This document shows positions 1 through 10,633 of a stretch of 64,000 bases of DNA, in pieces. Source of the stretch: Paragordius varius (lineage: Eukaryota; Nematomorpha); NCBI GenBank assembly GCA_964247055.1, contig OZ176058.1, positions 3,038,001 to 3,102,000 of the forward strand, in the 5' to 3' direction. Made by a program: the position numbers and the translations under genes. The notes beneath the pieces were generated by a model. The model saw only the letters and a list, made by a program, of their open reading frames with translations. It was not told where the DNA came from and searched no databases. How positions within the stretch are numbered: position 1 is the stretch's first letter; each line of letters opens with the position of its first letter.

Positions 1-305
1 CGTGTTGGACCATTCAATTTCAAATATGATTTTTGTTTACTTATTTTCGATTGCGCTGATGTCGTCTTGCTTTTTTAATTTAGGCCCTCTTTTTACCCGC
101 TACCCCCGTAAAATGCCATTTTTTTCAAAAAAAAACAAAGTCCACAAAAATAATTTTTTAAATCTATTTTTCGCCCTAAAAAATTCAATAAAGATTTCAC
201 GTATTCCCTGTTAAAAGGCAAAAATTTTAGTCAAGCGTTTCTATGATGATAGCTGCTGAGTAAGGAGCTACCCGCTAAAAACTGATTTTTCATGTAATTT
301 TGTGA
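1..305 (+). repeat. Partial Helitron-like repeat, internal part
   Basis: This stretch matches the interior of the elements at 24639-25184 and 61264-61763: the block at 1-60 recurs at about 24831-24890, and the 'ccctctttttacccg' block at 88-110 recurs at 480 and 24920. Part of it (about 84-290) is repeated again at about 478-690, so the window opens inside a rearranged or tandem copy. The open frames here are low-complexity repeat sequence and not genes. Confidence 0.6.
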
Positions 306-1173
306 TCTGTTTCCCGAAAACCGGTGAACCCAATCAAATCCAAACATCGAAAAAATATAATCTTTAATGAATGCCCCGACAATAGCTTCGCCCTTTTTTT
401 GAAATAGGCCCCCAGTTTGGGCCCACCCCGTGTGAGAGATCACAAAGAGGGCATTTTCCCTTTTTATAAATATATAGCCTCTTTTTACCCGCTACCCCCG
501 TAAAATGTTATTTTTTTCATAAAACAAAGTCCACAAAAATAATTTTTTCATCGTATTTTTTTGCCCAAGGTATGAAACCGTAAAAATTCAATAAGGATTT
601 TTCGTATTTCCTGCTAAAAGGCAAAAAATTTAGTCAGGCGTTTTTTTGATGATAGCTGCTGAGTAAGGAGCTACCCGCAAAAAACTAACCCGTCATATCG
701 AAATAGCGTGCTTTTGGGGCTAAATTTCAAAACCTATCAGGTCATATGAGTTCAATAGCTGCTTAAAGTATTACCCGTAAAAAGTCAAAAAATTTTAGTC
801 AAGCGGATTTTATGAATCAACCGTTAAATAGGCTCTTTACTCCCTAAAATGCCCTATCATTGAACTATTTAGTTTTGAAACCATTCTTACATAAACTATT
901 AGGACTGAATGATTATTCCAGGTATAAAGGCAAATTTTTTTATTCAACTACATTTTTATATTGGCCTCTGGGTAGGGGGCTACCCGCCTACAACGCGCAT
1001 TCATATCCATACAGCATGTCTTTGGAGCCAAATTTCAGAATATGACACTATGTGAATCATTTGAAAACTTCGTGCCGCATACCAAAATTGTCTATAAAAT
1101 TAAAAATGCCCCCCTCCCCTTAGAAGTTCGAAGGACCTCCTCGGGCTGCGTAGTAGCACGAGATTTACTCTAG
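306..1173 (+). mobile_element. Helitron-like non-autonomous element, copy 1
   Basis: The left end is TC preceded by A (TCTGTTTCCCGAAAACCGG) and the right end is CTAG followed by T, with a hairpin (GCTGC-GTA-GTAGC, one wobble pair) 12 nt before CTAG. TC...hairpin...CTRR with insertion between A and T is the established Helitron signature. The same two ends bound the elements at 24639-25184 and 61264-61763. No Rep-helicase coding sequence is present. The interior is longer than in the other copies and contains duplicated blocks. Confidence 0.6.
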
Positions 1174-2106
1174 TTGAATATAAATGATTCAGCCTGGTAT
1201 GTTATATTATATAATTTTTATTCATGGAAAATTCTCATATCATTTTACATATTTTACGTAATAATTGTTTAGGCACTAAATATTTTGTCTTGGTGCATTG
1301 TTTGTGAAAAGGTGCTTTAAAATGAAAACATTAAATAAATCAGAATTAAAAATGAATTAAATATTTTATTAAGATGTATATCACAATATATTTTAAAAAA
1401 TTTGTGTAATCTCGGCAGCGTTTGATTTTAGAAAACTAGCTCAAAAATCAAAATTTTATAAATATTATACATTTATATATAAAATATATTATATTATTAA
1501 TAGTTTTGAAATGAAGCCTTTTGTTTGCACGAAAAAATTTTATTGGCATTTAGAATTCATTGATTTCAGCAATTATCATAAAATATCGATTTCCTGAATC
1601 GCTGGTAATATTAAAGCCAAAAGCACCGGAGAATCGTGAAATATTATAATAACTTGGATTAATGTTAATTTCTAACTTTATTATAAATACTTTTTTTATA
1701 TAGTAACACTTTTTGACTATTTTCTTAATTAATAACTTTGTCCTATTTACTAAATTGCAATTATAATCAATCATAATAAATATAGTCTTAAAATATTTGG
1801 GTTATTTGGCACAGTAGGCTATATGCACCTGAACATTTGGCCTTGCGATCAGTGTGCATTATTGGCATTAAAACATATTAAAAAAACTTATATTGATACT
1901 TATACATTAAAAATATATATAATTATATACATGAAAAGTTTTTTAATATGGAATTTTATTTAGCCGTGTTATCCATTTTTACCCATTTTGTTTTTTGGCA
2001 ACCATTAAAATTGTATTATATATAAACATTAAATGAAATTTAAGTTTTGATACAAAAAAGATGGCACAACAGAAATTTTAATCGCCAAAAGAATGGACAG
2101 CTACCT
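1174..2106. other. AT-rich gene-free spacer
   Basis: I see no coding signal here, only AT-rich sequence upstream of the chitinase gene. The 74-codon frame on the - strand at 1550-1774 has no family resemblance and no splice context. Confidence 0.5.
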
Positions 2107-2116
2107 TATATAAAAG
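2107..2116 (+). promoter_or_regulatory. Possible TATA box of the chitinase gene
   Basis: TATATAAAAG lies 55-64 bp upstream of the chitinase ATG, a plausible distance for a core promoter with a short leader. In DNA this AT-rich, TATA-like strings are common, so the call rests on position only. Confidence 0.3.
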
Positions 2117-2170
2117 TAATGATTTGTTTTTAATATCCTAATTTTTTTATACATTACAAAATTTTAATAA

Positions 2171-5100
2171 ATGGATTATTTAAGAAAGACATTGTTACTT
2201 CTTCTTCTTTTTGGACCCACAACATACGGTAACTTTAATTGAAATTACAGTAAAATCTGAAATTATACGGTTAATTTTTTTTCAAAATACAACCATTTTT
2301 ATTTCATAATCTTGAGTTATATAAATAAAACTCGTTGTTTGAAATTGCAAAGTCTTTATTTTACGTTTTGTCCGTATAATTTTAATTTTTACTGTGTGTT
2401 ATAAGCGCATTAGCTTTATAATAAATCTAATATTCTTTTGCCAACTAACTGAAAATTAGGATTTATAGAATCACATCATATTACTTTTTTATAGCCAAAA
2501 AAAATATGATGGAAAACTTTTTCGAATAATACTGTTCGATCCAACTTCCCGATTCCGATATGTTTTAACACGGCTTGATATTCTGGCCTAAATTTAAAAC
2601 CGGTTTCAAAACGGTTTTTAAAATTTTAACTGGCTCCGGTTTTTTACATTTTTCACGGTTCTAGACTGGTTCGTTCTTTGTAGAATAAAACCAGTTCTTA
2701 AAATAATTTCAATCATATATCTATAGATCTGATAATTATTCCAAAATACATGTCAGCACCTATTATTTAACTAATTAAATTAGATAATAAAATCTTCAAG
2801 CAATTGGGTAAGTATTTATTAGTATATCTACAAAAGTAAAAATAAAATCACATCCAAATATTTTTGTTATTAAATTCGAAATTTATTAGATTTGTGTTTC
2901 AGCCCTTTTGATGGTAAAATGAATTTTTAAAAACCAAATCTTCAATAATTTTTAAGGATCTGCCATTTGCTGAAATCATTTCTAAAATACCCTATATTTT
3001 ACATCAAATTGAATGGTATTTTTTTTGAAAAGTATCAAATTTATTTTTGTTTCAACCACTAATTAAAAATAAAATATAAGGTTGACTAAATTTGAAATAA
3101 ACGTAGTAGATTTAGTTTTTGATTAAATTAGCGTTGTGTAATCCTTTTTAATGATTCACATTTTGAGCGTTTGCTGTTTTCTCTAACTTCAAAATACAAA
3201 TCCTTCATCGATTGCAAAAAAATTATGGCATTCGAATACAGATATATAGGTGATTTTATTGAGGATGTTGTGTCAATATATTATTTCATTTATTTCTATT
3301 TTTTAGTTTTGGGGGCGGCAGTCCTTGCGGGTTATGTGACACAGTGGACAGCTTTCGATATTTCAAACGTAAAAGCCCCTTTACTGACTCATCTTATGTA
3401 TGCTTTTATAGGAATTAATCAAGATGCCAGCCTCAACATTCAACAAAACAGTATTATATCGCGAAAATTTATTATTATATCCCATTCATAGGTTACGATC
3501 ATTTCAATCAATTGCAAAGCCTTAAATCCCAAAATGGGAATATAAAAATTTTGCTCAGCATTGGTGGTGCTACTGGCAGCTGGGCTTTTAGGTTAAAAAA
3601 ATAAATAAATTCTTAAAAAGTCATAATAATGTTCCTCATTTATATTATTTACAGTTACTTGAAGTCTAATAGCTTGAAACAAACATTTGCACAAAACTGT
3701 CTCAAAATCTTAAAGCAATACAAATTTAATGGAATCGATTTAGATTGGGAGTATCCCTCGGCTGATCAAAAGAAAGATTACTCTGATTTATTGATGGTTT
3801 TTTAAACATTGTACAATTGTTCATAATTATAATTATACTCTAGGTATTAACCACCTAAAGAGAGTCAAAATATTAAAAATTTTGGCCAGATAAAAAATAT
3901 GCATGGCTTAAGCGCATAAAAAATATTAAATATAATATATAATTGTAAAAAACATTCATTTTAACTATTACCGCCGAATTCTTGTCTTTTAAACCGAGCG
4001 GTATATATATGTTATTTTTTATAAAACTCTAAATTTCGAATTGCATCCATTTTGGTAGTGTTAATTATTTATTTGATCAGCTATTTATATTAGATTTGGA
4101 TAACAATTAAATAGTGTCTAAGAGTTACCAATCAGGAAAAAAAGATGCCTTATAAATAATGTTGATAATAAATTTAATTAGTAATTAAATTTGACATAAA
4201 GCTTTGAACTAACAAAAGTGAATGAGGTGATATAGTATTAATGATAAATTATGAATAATTATATTCCGGTGAAGTGGTAATGATTAGAGATTTTATGTTG
4301 ATTTGTATCAATTTAATTTTATTCCCCTATCTTTATATCTTTTTTATAGAAAATTGTGTAATAGCCGAAATTCATTAAAATTTTTATCTGATTCATTTGA
4401 TAATGTTAGCCAATTAAATATAAATATTCTGAACAATGGTGTAATAAATTGAAAATAGATTTTGCGACAAACTCTGGGTAATTCGTACCTTGTAACTTCG
4501 GCCGTTCCTGCAGGAGTCCAAAATTTAGCCGGATTTGATGCAGCTATAATGAACAAGTATATTAACGTTATATTCAATTGAGAAATGTATACATAACCGA
4601 CACCTGAACATAAAATATTTGCCGAACGGTAAAATTAAATTTCTAAAAGGTTCAGGTGTTATCAGATCTGATATTTAAAGTACAAAGGACAGTAATAATT
4701 GAAATTATACACACAAATTAAAAAAAAACCAAATATATAATTTATTTTATATATTCCTTCTCAGTTCATAAATTTTTGGGCAGTTTTATATCCCAGAGTG
4801 ATTTGAAATTTGAAATATCTCAAAAAGTAGTTAAGGTATTACACCGTATATTTTAAAATCTAGGTTTTTAAGGTGCATATTTTATATTTTTCCAAAATGT
4901 AAAATTGTATAAAAAAATTCATTTCAGACTTTTCCGCCATTTTTTACCATTTAAAACCCATATAATAGGGGAAAAAATGTATATAATGGTTAGTAAAAGA
5001 AGATTAAAATTTTATTTTACCGGTAATATTGATATATTTTGATTTTAAAATCAGCTGTTTATTAAATTCGTTTGGTTGTCCCAATTCTTGAATATAAAAC

Positions 5101-8100
5101 TTACAAAACTGCTAAAAATATAAGGTTTTTGTCTATCCAGGAGAAGAATGTTTGATAATTAGGTTATACAGTAATTTATATCCAAGATTGACTCTGGGGA
5201 TGTAAAATCTCAATGTCATCGCGGGCAGAAAGAATAATACTGCCCTTTGTTGCATATGCTATTTGGCAATAATTAATTCTAGCAATATATACACTTACTC
5301 TTACAGCTATTACATTTGCAAAACACATAATTGTGTGTTACCAATGTACATTTTTTAATTTCATAATTTGTTAGTGAAAATGGTCGGTTGAATAAAACTA
5401 GATAAATGCTAAAACTAGGTAATATAATTTAAAACGTGTTGTTCCAGCTTAAACACGTATTTTGCAAGGCTTGGAACCGGTTCAAAAAAAAGGAATCGGG
5501 ACTAGGTCAGTTCCTGAACAAGTGGAACCGGAATTGCGTTGGTTCTTAAGAATTTAAAAATAGAACCGGTTCCTGAAATTTTGGAACCGGAACCGGAGTG
5601 GTTTCTAAACATATGGAGCCGGAACCGCGTTGGTTCCTTAAAAATTTAGCGGTTCTGGAACCGGTTTTTTATATTTAACGGGTTCCATTTTCAATTCCTG
5701 ACTTAAAATGATTTACAAAATTATTAGAATAATAATTCAACCAAAAGTAAATCAAACAATTTATTATAAATTGCAAATATATAGTAAAAGAAATTTAGTG
5801 TAATAATGAAACAAATTATAAAAATATAATAGGAAAATGTATAGTACGAAGGTATAATATGAGAGTTAAAAATGTGGCTCAAAAAACTTTATTTAACACC
5901 GAGCGATTCGCTGGTCAAACTGCTTCTCAAGTCTTAAAATAAAAATTAAGACTGAATAATTCCTTTCACCAGAGACCTATATACACGAACATATGTATTA
6001 TAAATAAACTTGAGTTATGACTTAGTTTTTTTAGTAGAGCCGAATCGACCATATTCCAGAAAGTATCGCTAATATTCGCCGCTTAGTTTTTGGTTTGAAG
6101 TATGCGGTAATGTGTAGTGGTACAATCAAATTTAAATCATAAAATAAAATTTTTATAATAAAAATTATATGGGAACCGGTAATTATGGGGTTGGGACCGG
6201 AACCGGGTTGGTTTTTAAAAATTTATAGATAGGACCGGGGTGGTTCCTGAAATTTTGGAATCAATACCAGGGTGGGCCCCGGAGAAGTGGAACCGGGACC
6301 GCGTCGGTTCCATTTAAATTCCAGGAACCGGGTTCTCCGCTTCCAAGCCCTGGTATTTTGTAATTGATTCCAGAATTTATCCATTCTTTAAAACTCTAAC
6401 TCTTCTTATTATTTTATGTACCATTTATATTTATTAGTACTTATTTTATGTTAATATTTACTATAGTAAATGGTTTTTTTATTCAACCGACTATTACTTA
6501 GCTCCTATTTAGTAAAATATTTATTTTTTTATCCAATTGATTTTTTACATCAATATTTCATTATCCAACTTATTTAATGATTTGGTTATATTATAAAAAT
6601 AAATAGTACTTTTGAAAAAATACTTCTCATTATATTTTTACATCTTGTCCGTTTATATATCATATTGATTCCTTATGGCTCATTTTTCATTATTTTAATG
6701 CTGCTTTACAGCAAATAGTGTAGAAACGGACTACATTTTTTTTTACAATCATATATTAAAATTTCGTTTAGGTTGCAATAAAGATATACATTTTAACACA
6801 GATATGCCATTTTTCAGTCCAAAGCAACTTTTTTCATTTAAACGCAATTTTTCAATCAAGAAAATATTTTTTCAAGTTAAGCTGCATTCTTTCAAGCACA
6901 CGTAACATATTTTTCATTTATATGAAACATATTTCAGTTGTCTCTGCTTAAAAAAATGTTGCGTTTACTTAAAAAATTGCTTTTGACTAAAAATGGAACA
7001 TAAAAAATATGTTATAAAAAAGTATGGCTGTCTCAAAAAATTGTTTTTAGCTTAAACCTTTCCTCTTTTTTGTACAATAATAATAATCATTGTAAATAAT
7101 CTTTTTTTATGGAATAATAGTATATTACGGCCAATGTAGTAATATTTGGACATGTTTTTTTAATAAAACTCTAACAAATCAACCATATTGATGATAAATA
7201 AAATATCTAGATATTTAGATTACGCATTCATAATGACTTACGATTTTGCTGGAAACTGGAATTCTGTTACTGGACATAATGCTCCTTTGTTTGGTACTGG
7301 CCCATACAATATGGTAGGCCTTTTACCATTTACGAAAATGTCGAGTGTTTTATTAAATCGTTTATAATTTTAAATACCATATTAGAATTAATATAAAATT
7401 TCTTTTTTTTAAATAAATCCCCGAAAATGCGTGGACCTTCCCACGAACTAAGTTTATTTAATTTTTTTAAATCGAGGTAATAATGTTGAATGCCTGTAAA
7501 ATTTTAAAAAATAAAAAATTGGTGAATTTTTTTTATTGTTTAAAGCGTTATCAGCGCTGTTATTATATTTGTTATTAAAGAGGTAAATTTTTTTATATGC
7601 GATAATGTGATAATTTAAAAAGTTTCAAAAAATTTTGGGTGAGAAAGTTTTAAAAACTGTTATTATCCGTTATTCAATTATTTTGTCCGGGCCGTTTTGT
7701 TGGTTTTGTTTCAGTTGTGCCGTTTCAACACATTTTGATAATTTGTCATTTTTACAGAAAGGCGCAATAGATGCTTGGAAAAACAAAGGGCTCTCCACAT
7801 CAAAAACAGTCGTAGGTCTGGCTTTTTACGGCCTTCAATTTGCACTTAACGGTAATCTTGGTTCTCAAGCAAGCACCATCGGTGCATCAGCCTCCTTTGT
7901 TCAAACGCTAACTTGGGATCAGGTTTGCTTAAATTTTATAACTCCGTTTTTTATATCTTAAAAAATGCATATATTTTTTCATTAGATAAAATCAAAAACC
8001 TTCAAAAGGGAATGGGACTCAGTCGCTCAAACCTCTTATGGAGTAAATGGAAAACAATGGTTTAGTTTTGATGATGTTGAAAGCTTGCAGAAAAAGGTAC

Positions 8101-8748
8101 ATTGCTTTAGTTAATAATTCAATTTCAACTAATTAATTCATTTTTTTGCTATAAATGTAACAGGTAAATTTTGCCTGTAATGTTAGCAAAGGCGTAATGA
8201 TCTGGGAACTCGGACAAAACATTGATCAAAGTTTGCTCTCTGCAATCAATAAACAAATGAAATCGGTTTGTGGTTTAATTACTCCATCTACTACCAATAA
8301 TAATAACAATTCAAATAAAACCACTCTAGCTGCTACCACTACCACTCTAGGTACTACCACAGATTTTACTGAAGATGATAACATAAATGCCTCAAACAGA
8401 TGTACCAGTAATTTGAGTACACTCTGTTCCTTGTTAAGTCAAAACGGAGCTTTAGCTTTTGTCGAATACCCAAAAGATTGCAAGTAAAACATATTATTAT
8501 TAATTGATATGTTTTTAAGGATTGATGAAAAATCAGGGTATATATCGAAATTTTGTTTTAAGTAAAACTAAATATAATATCCAGTCTGCATTAAATTGAT
8601 AGTCAATAATTATTTATCTTAACTATATAATAGCAAGTATGTGGATTGCCGAGTGCACGTACTGAAATCTTGCCCTAGTGGATTAATTTGGAATTCAGAA
8701 GCCGTGACTTGCGATTGGCCACATGCCTTCTCTTGCAAGCCATGTTAA
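2171..8748 (+). CDS. GH18 chitinase with C-terminal chitin-binding (CBM14) domain
   Basis: Ten exons, one open frame of 451 codons: 2171-2228, 3307-3450, 3492-3591, 3655-3796, 4459-4556, 7211-7313, 7758-7922, 7986-8096, 8164-8483, 8634-8748. Residues 1-20 form a signal peptide ([15 protein letters not shown]), so the enzyme is probably secreted and cleaves chitin. GH18 landmarks in order: [17 protein letters not shown], the catalytic strand [11 protein letters not shown] (125-135, acid E133), MTYDFAGNW, and IWELGQN near 321. The first Asp of DxxDxDxE is Asn126. A Thr/Asn-rich linker (about 345-385) leads to a six-cysteine type peritrophin-A domain ending the protein ([19 protein letters not shown]). 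Introns range from 41 nt (3451-3491) to 2.65 kb (4557-7210, with a hAT element and a fold-back remnant). AATAAA at 8774 is a likely poly(A) signal. Confidence 0.93.
2246..2396. mobile_element. M1 palindromic MITE, short copy in chitinase intron 1
   Basis: The left end TACAGTAAAATCTGAAATTA and the inverted right end (tttacgttttgtccgtataa ... tttttactgtg) match the M1 family seen at 55367-55647. This copy is about 150 bp, so the centre is deleted. It starts 17 bp after the splice donor of chitinase exon 1. Confidence 0.75.
2560..2705. repeat. Remnant with AACCGG motifs (hAT family 2)
   Basis: Repeated 'aaaccggttt' and 'ctccggttttt' strings resemble the arms of the complete hAT element at 5465-6352. 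No ends or target duplication can be seen, so this is a degraded piece in chitinase intron 1. Confidence 0.4.
4775..5100. repeat. Dispersed repeat ('gttttatatcccagag' family)
   Basis: The opening block 'cagttttatatcccagag' with the following 'gatttgaaatt...ctcaaaa' recurs at 38479-38800, in inverted form at about 22260-22445, and as a fragment at 63113-63160. The copies also share 'ttcgccattttttaccattt'-like and 'aatcagctgtt' segments. The ends are not defined. It lies in the long chitinase intron. Confidence 0.5.
5465..6352. mobile_element. hAT family 2 element, GGAACCGG arms, complete ends
   Basis: The element is 888 bp, begins CAAGGCTTGGAACCGG and ends CTTCCAAGCCCTG (imperfect inverted ends), and is flanked by an exact 8-bp duplication GTATTTTG (5457-5464 and 6353-6360). 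Eight-bp duplications are the hAT hallmark. Each arm is a run of GGAACCGG-containing units (5478-5700 and 6170-6340); the middle is AT-rich without a transposase, so it is non-autonomous. It lies in chitinase intron 5. Confidence 0.85.
6803..7020. repeat. Degenerate fold-back element
   Basis: A left arm of 'caa..tttttca' units (from 6805) faces a right arm of inverted 'tgcgtttacttaaaaaatt' units (to about 7015), ending aatggaacata. This is the unit family of the big palindrome at 34272-35768, here weathered. It lies in chitinase intron 5. Confidence 0.55.
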
Positions 8749-8899
8749 TTTACCCACTTTTTACTTATAATTTAATAAATATTCATTTTAGAGAATAAAA
8801 TATTTTTCCCCAAATACTCCTTTCATGTTTATAACATAATAATATTTAATAAATTGTGATTAATGTTGGTTTGTTTGGTCAATTCTAACGACCTTTTAG

Positions 8900-9245
8900 A
8901 TATAATTTGCAATATTGATTTTTACTTGTTTTAATCTTTACCTCTACATTCGATTCGATAAATGTCATCTTAGTCTCATCTTTTATCATGTCTAACCCAT
9001 CGCTTCCCTACCCATCTCTTTCTGATGTCAGGAGTGAAAACATCCTCGGAAATTATAACACCCAAAAACGTTAAATACCTACTTCTATTTTCACTTCATC
9101 TATAACAATTGAAGGCTTTTTTCCATTGCTTAATATTTTGGTTTTATTAGGGTTAAGCATAAGACTATAACTTAAACCCTCCTTCCAAATCTCTCCAATC
9201 AATTCCATTAAATCGTTTACACTTTCAGCTAAAGGGTAATATCGG
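8900..9245 (-). mobile_element. LINE fragment, 3' part of reverse transcriptase region
   Basis: Read on the - strand, the translation gives SVNDLMELIGEIWKEG, then LMLNPNKTKILSNG and a VKIEV stretch, the region just after the catalytic box of a non-LTR reverse transcriptase (the 'NxxKTKxM' segment). It resembles the old LINE at 30570-31800 and is broken and short. The rest of the spacer 8780-10630 holds nothing else that I recognise. Confidence 0.55.
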
Positions 9246-10633
9246 AAACCTTTAATTATTGATTGTTCTCCCTTCTATTTTTACTCCAAGTGTTTATAAA
9301 AACACATTTCTGGAAATAAATAAAAAATACAAAATTAATTAAACAATGTTTTATTTGGAAAAAAATATTTATTTATTTAGTGTTTAAGTGTTATCGGTTT
9401 AACAAAACGAGTCTCACATACCTTAATATAGTCAATGGGTGGTCAATAACCCCATGTAAAACATACAATGCAACTAAAAACTACATAATAGCCAAAAAGA
9501 TTAATAATAATCACCATTTTATCAGATTATATACAATACTTTTTAAAATTTTTTATCATTTTGACATCTTAAAATATAAAAACTTAAAAAATTTTAAAGT
9601 AATTCAAATACCTAAAGCTTATTGGGTTTTTCGATGTATACAAAAGAACTTTCTGTTTATATAAAAATTTTATAATCAGCTGTTTGGGTGGTTAAAATAT
9701 AAAGTTAATATGATTTTTTTAACGACAACATAAATGATTCATGATGTTAAATTATTAATGAATTTGGGATATTGTGTTGAATAATCTTTTAATTTTATAA
9801 ATATTGGAAGACGCTTCTAAATATACTTTTTTTAAGTAATTTATTAATACAAAACAAAAATAAATACAACTAAAAAGTATAGATAGAATTACAGTAATGA
9901 GAATTTTAATTGGCCATTTCAGTATAATAAATGGATTCAGCCTATAATGTCAAGTCCAGCAACTATGATAGCAAGAAAAATTAAATATGGCTAAATTTAA
10001 AAGATTACTGTGGTAGATAATCGGGATATGAATGCGCCATGGTTGACAACAACCTAATTTTATCGGTGGATGTCAACCTTAAAACAACACTTAATAACTT
10101 ACTCTTAATATTCTTGAGGTGAGTCAGGGGCCAAGAAATGACTCTTGTTTTTCTCTATTAAAATTTTTTATCCTTGTAAAGTAAATCTTGCAAGTTGAAA
10201 TAGAATTTCTATAAAAAATGTTAATTTTAAGATTATATATCAAAAGATAACCCTTAACATTATAGTTTTGTATTTAAACACTCTATATTTTGGATACTTT
10301 AACTAAATAAATTTTCATACTCAAATTTATTGATATATTTTTAAGTAGCATATTATTCAAATATGTTTGGCGAAAAAATGAGATTTTATTATTAAATTTA
10401 TAATTTAATGCTTAGGATATGGAAGTCTTATTTTTATGACCTAACTTGAATATAAAAATTAAAAGAACATCAAAAGAACATTTAATTATGCAACAATATA
10501 AACAAGACTACGATTCATTAAACTCTAAAAACAAAAAATAAAATTTTATTTGACCAAAACCAAAGTCTTCACATTATATTATCAAATATAAAAAACATCG
10601 TTAATTTATTTACACAAAATTGATTTTTAATTT

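Noticed and set aside
1550-1774. 74-codon frame on the - strand
   Set aside because: No family match, no signal peptide, no exon neighbours with consistent phase; lies in AT-rich spacer.
6803-7020. CRISPR-like spaced repeats
   Set aside because: Units are imperfect, in opposite orientation in the two halves, without unique spacers, and the genome is eukaryotic; it is a fold-back element.
9380-9664. 94-codon frame on the + strand
   Set aside because: Composition is that of the AT-rich background (Lys, Asn, Ile, Phe), with no start context and no recognisable domain.
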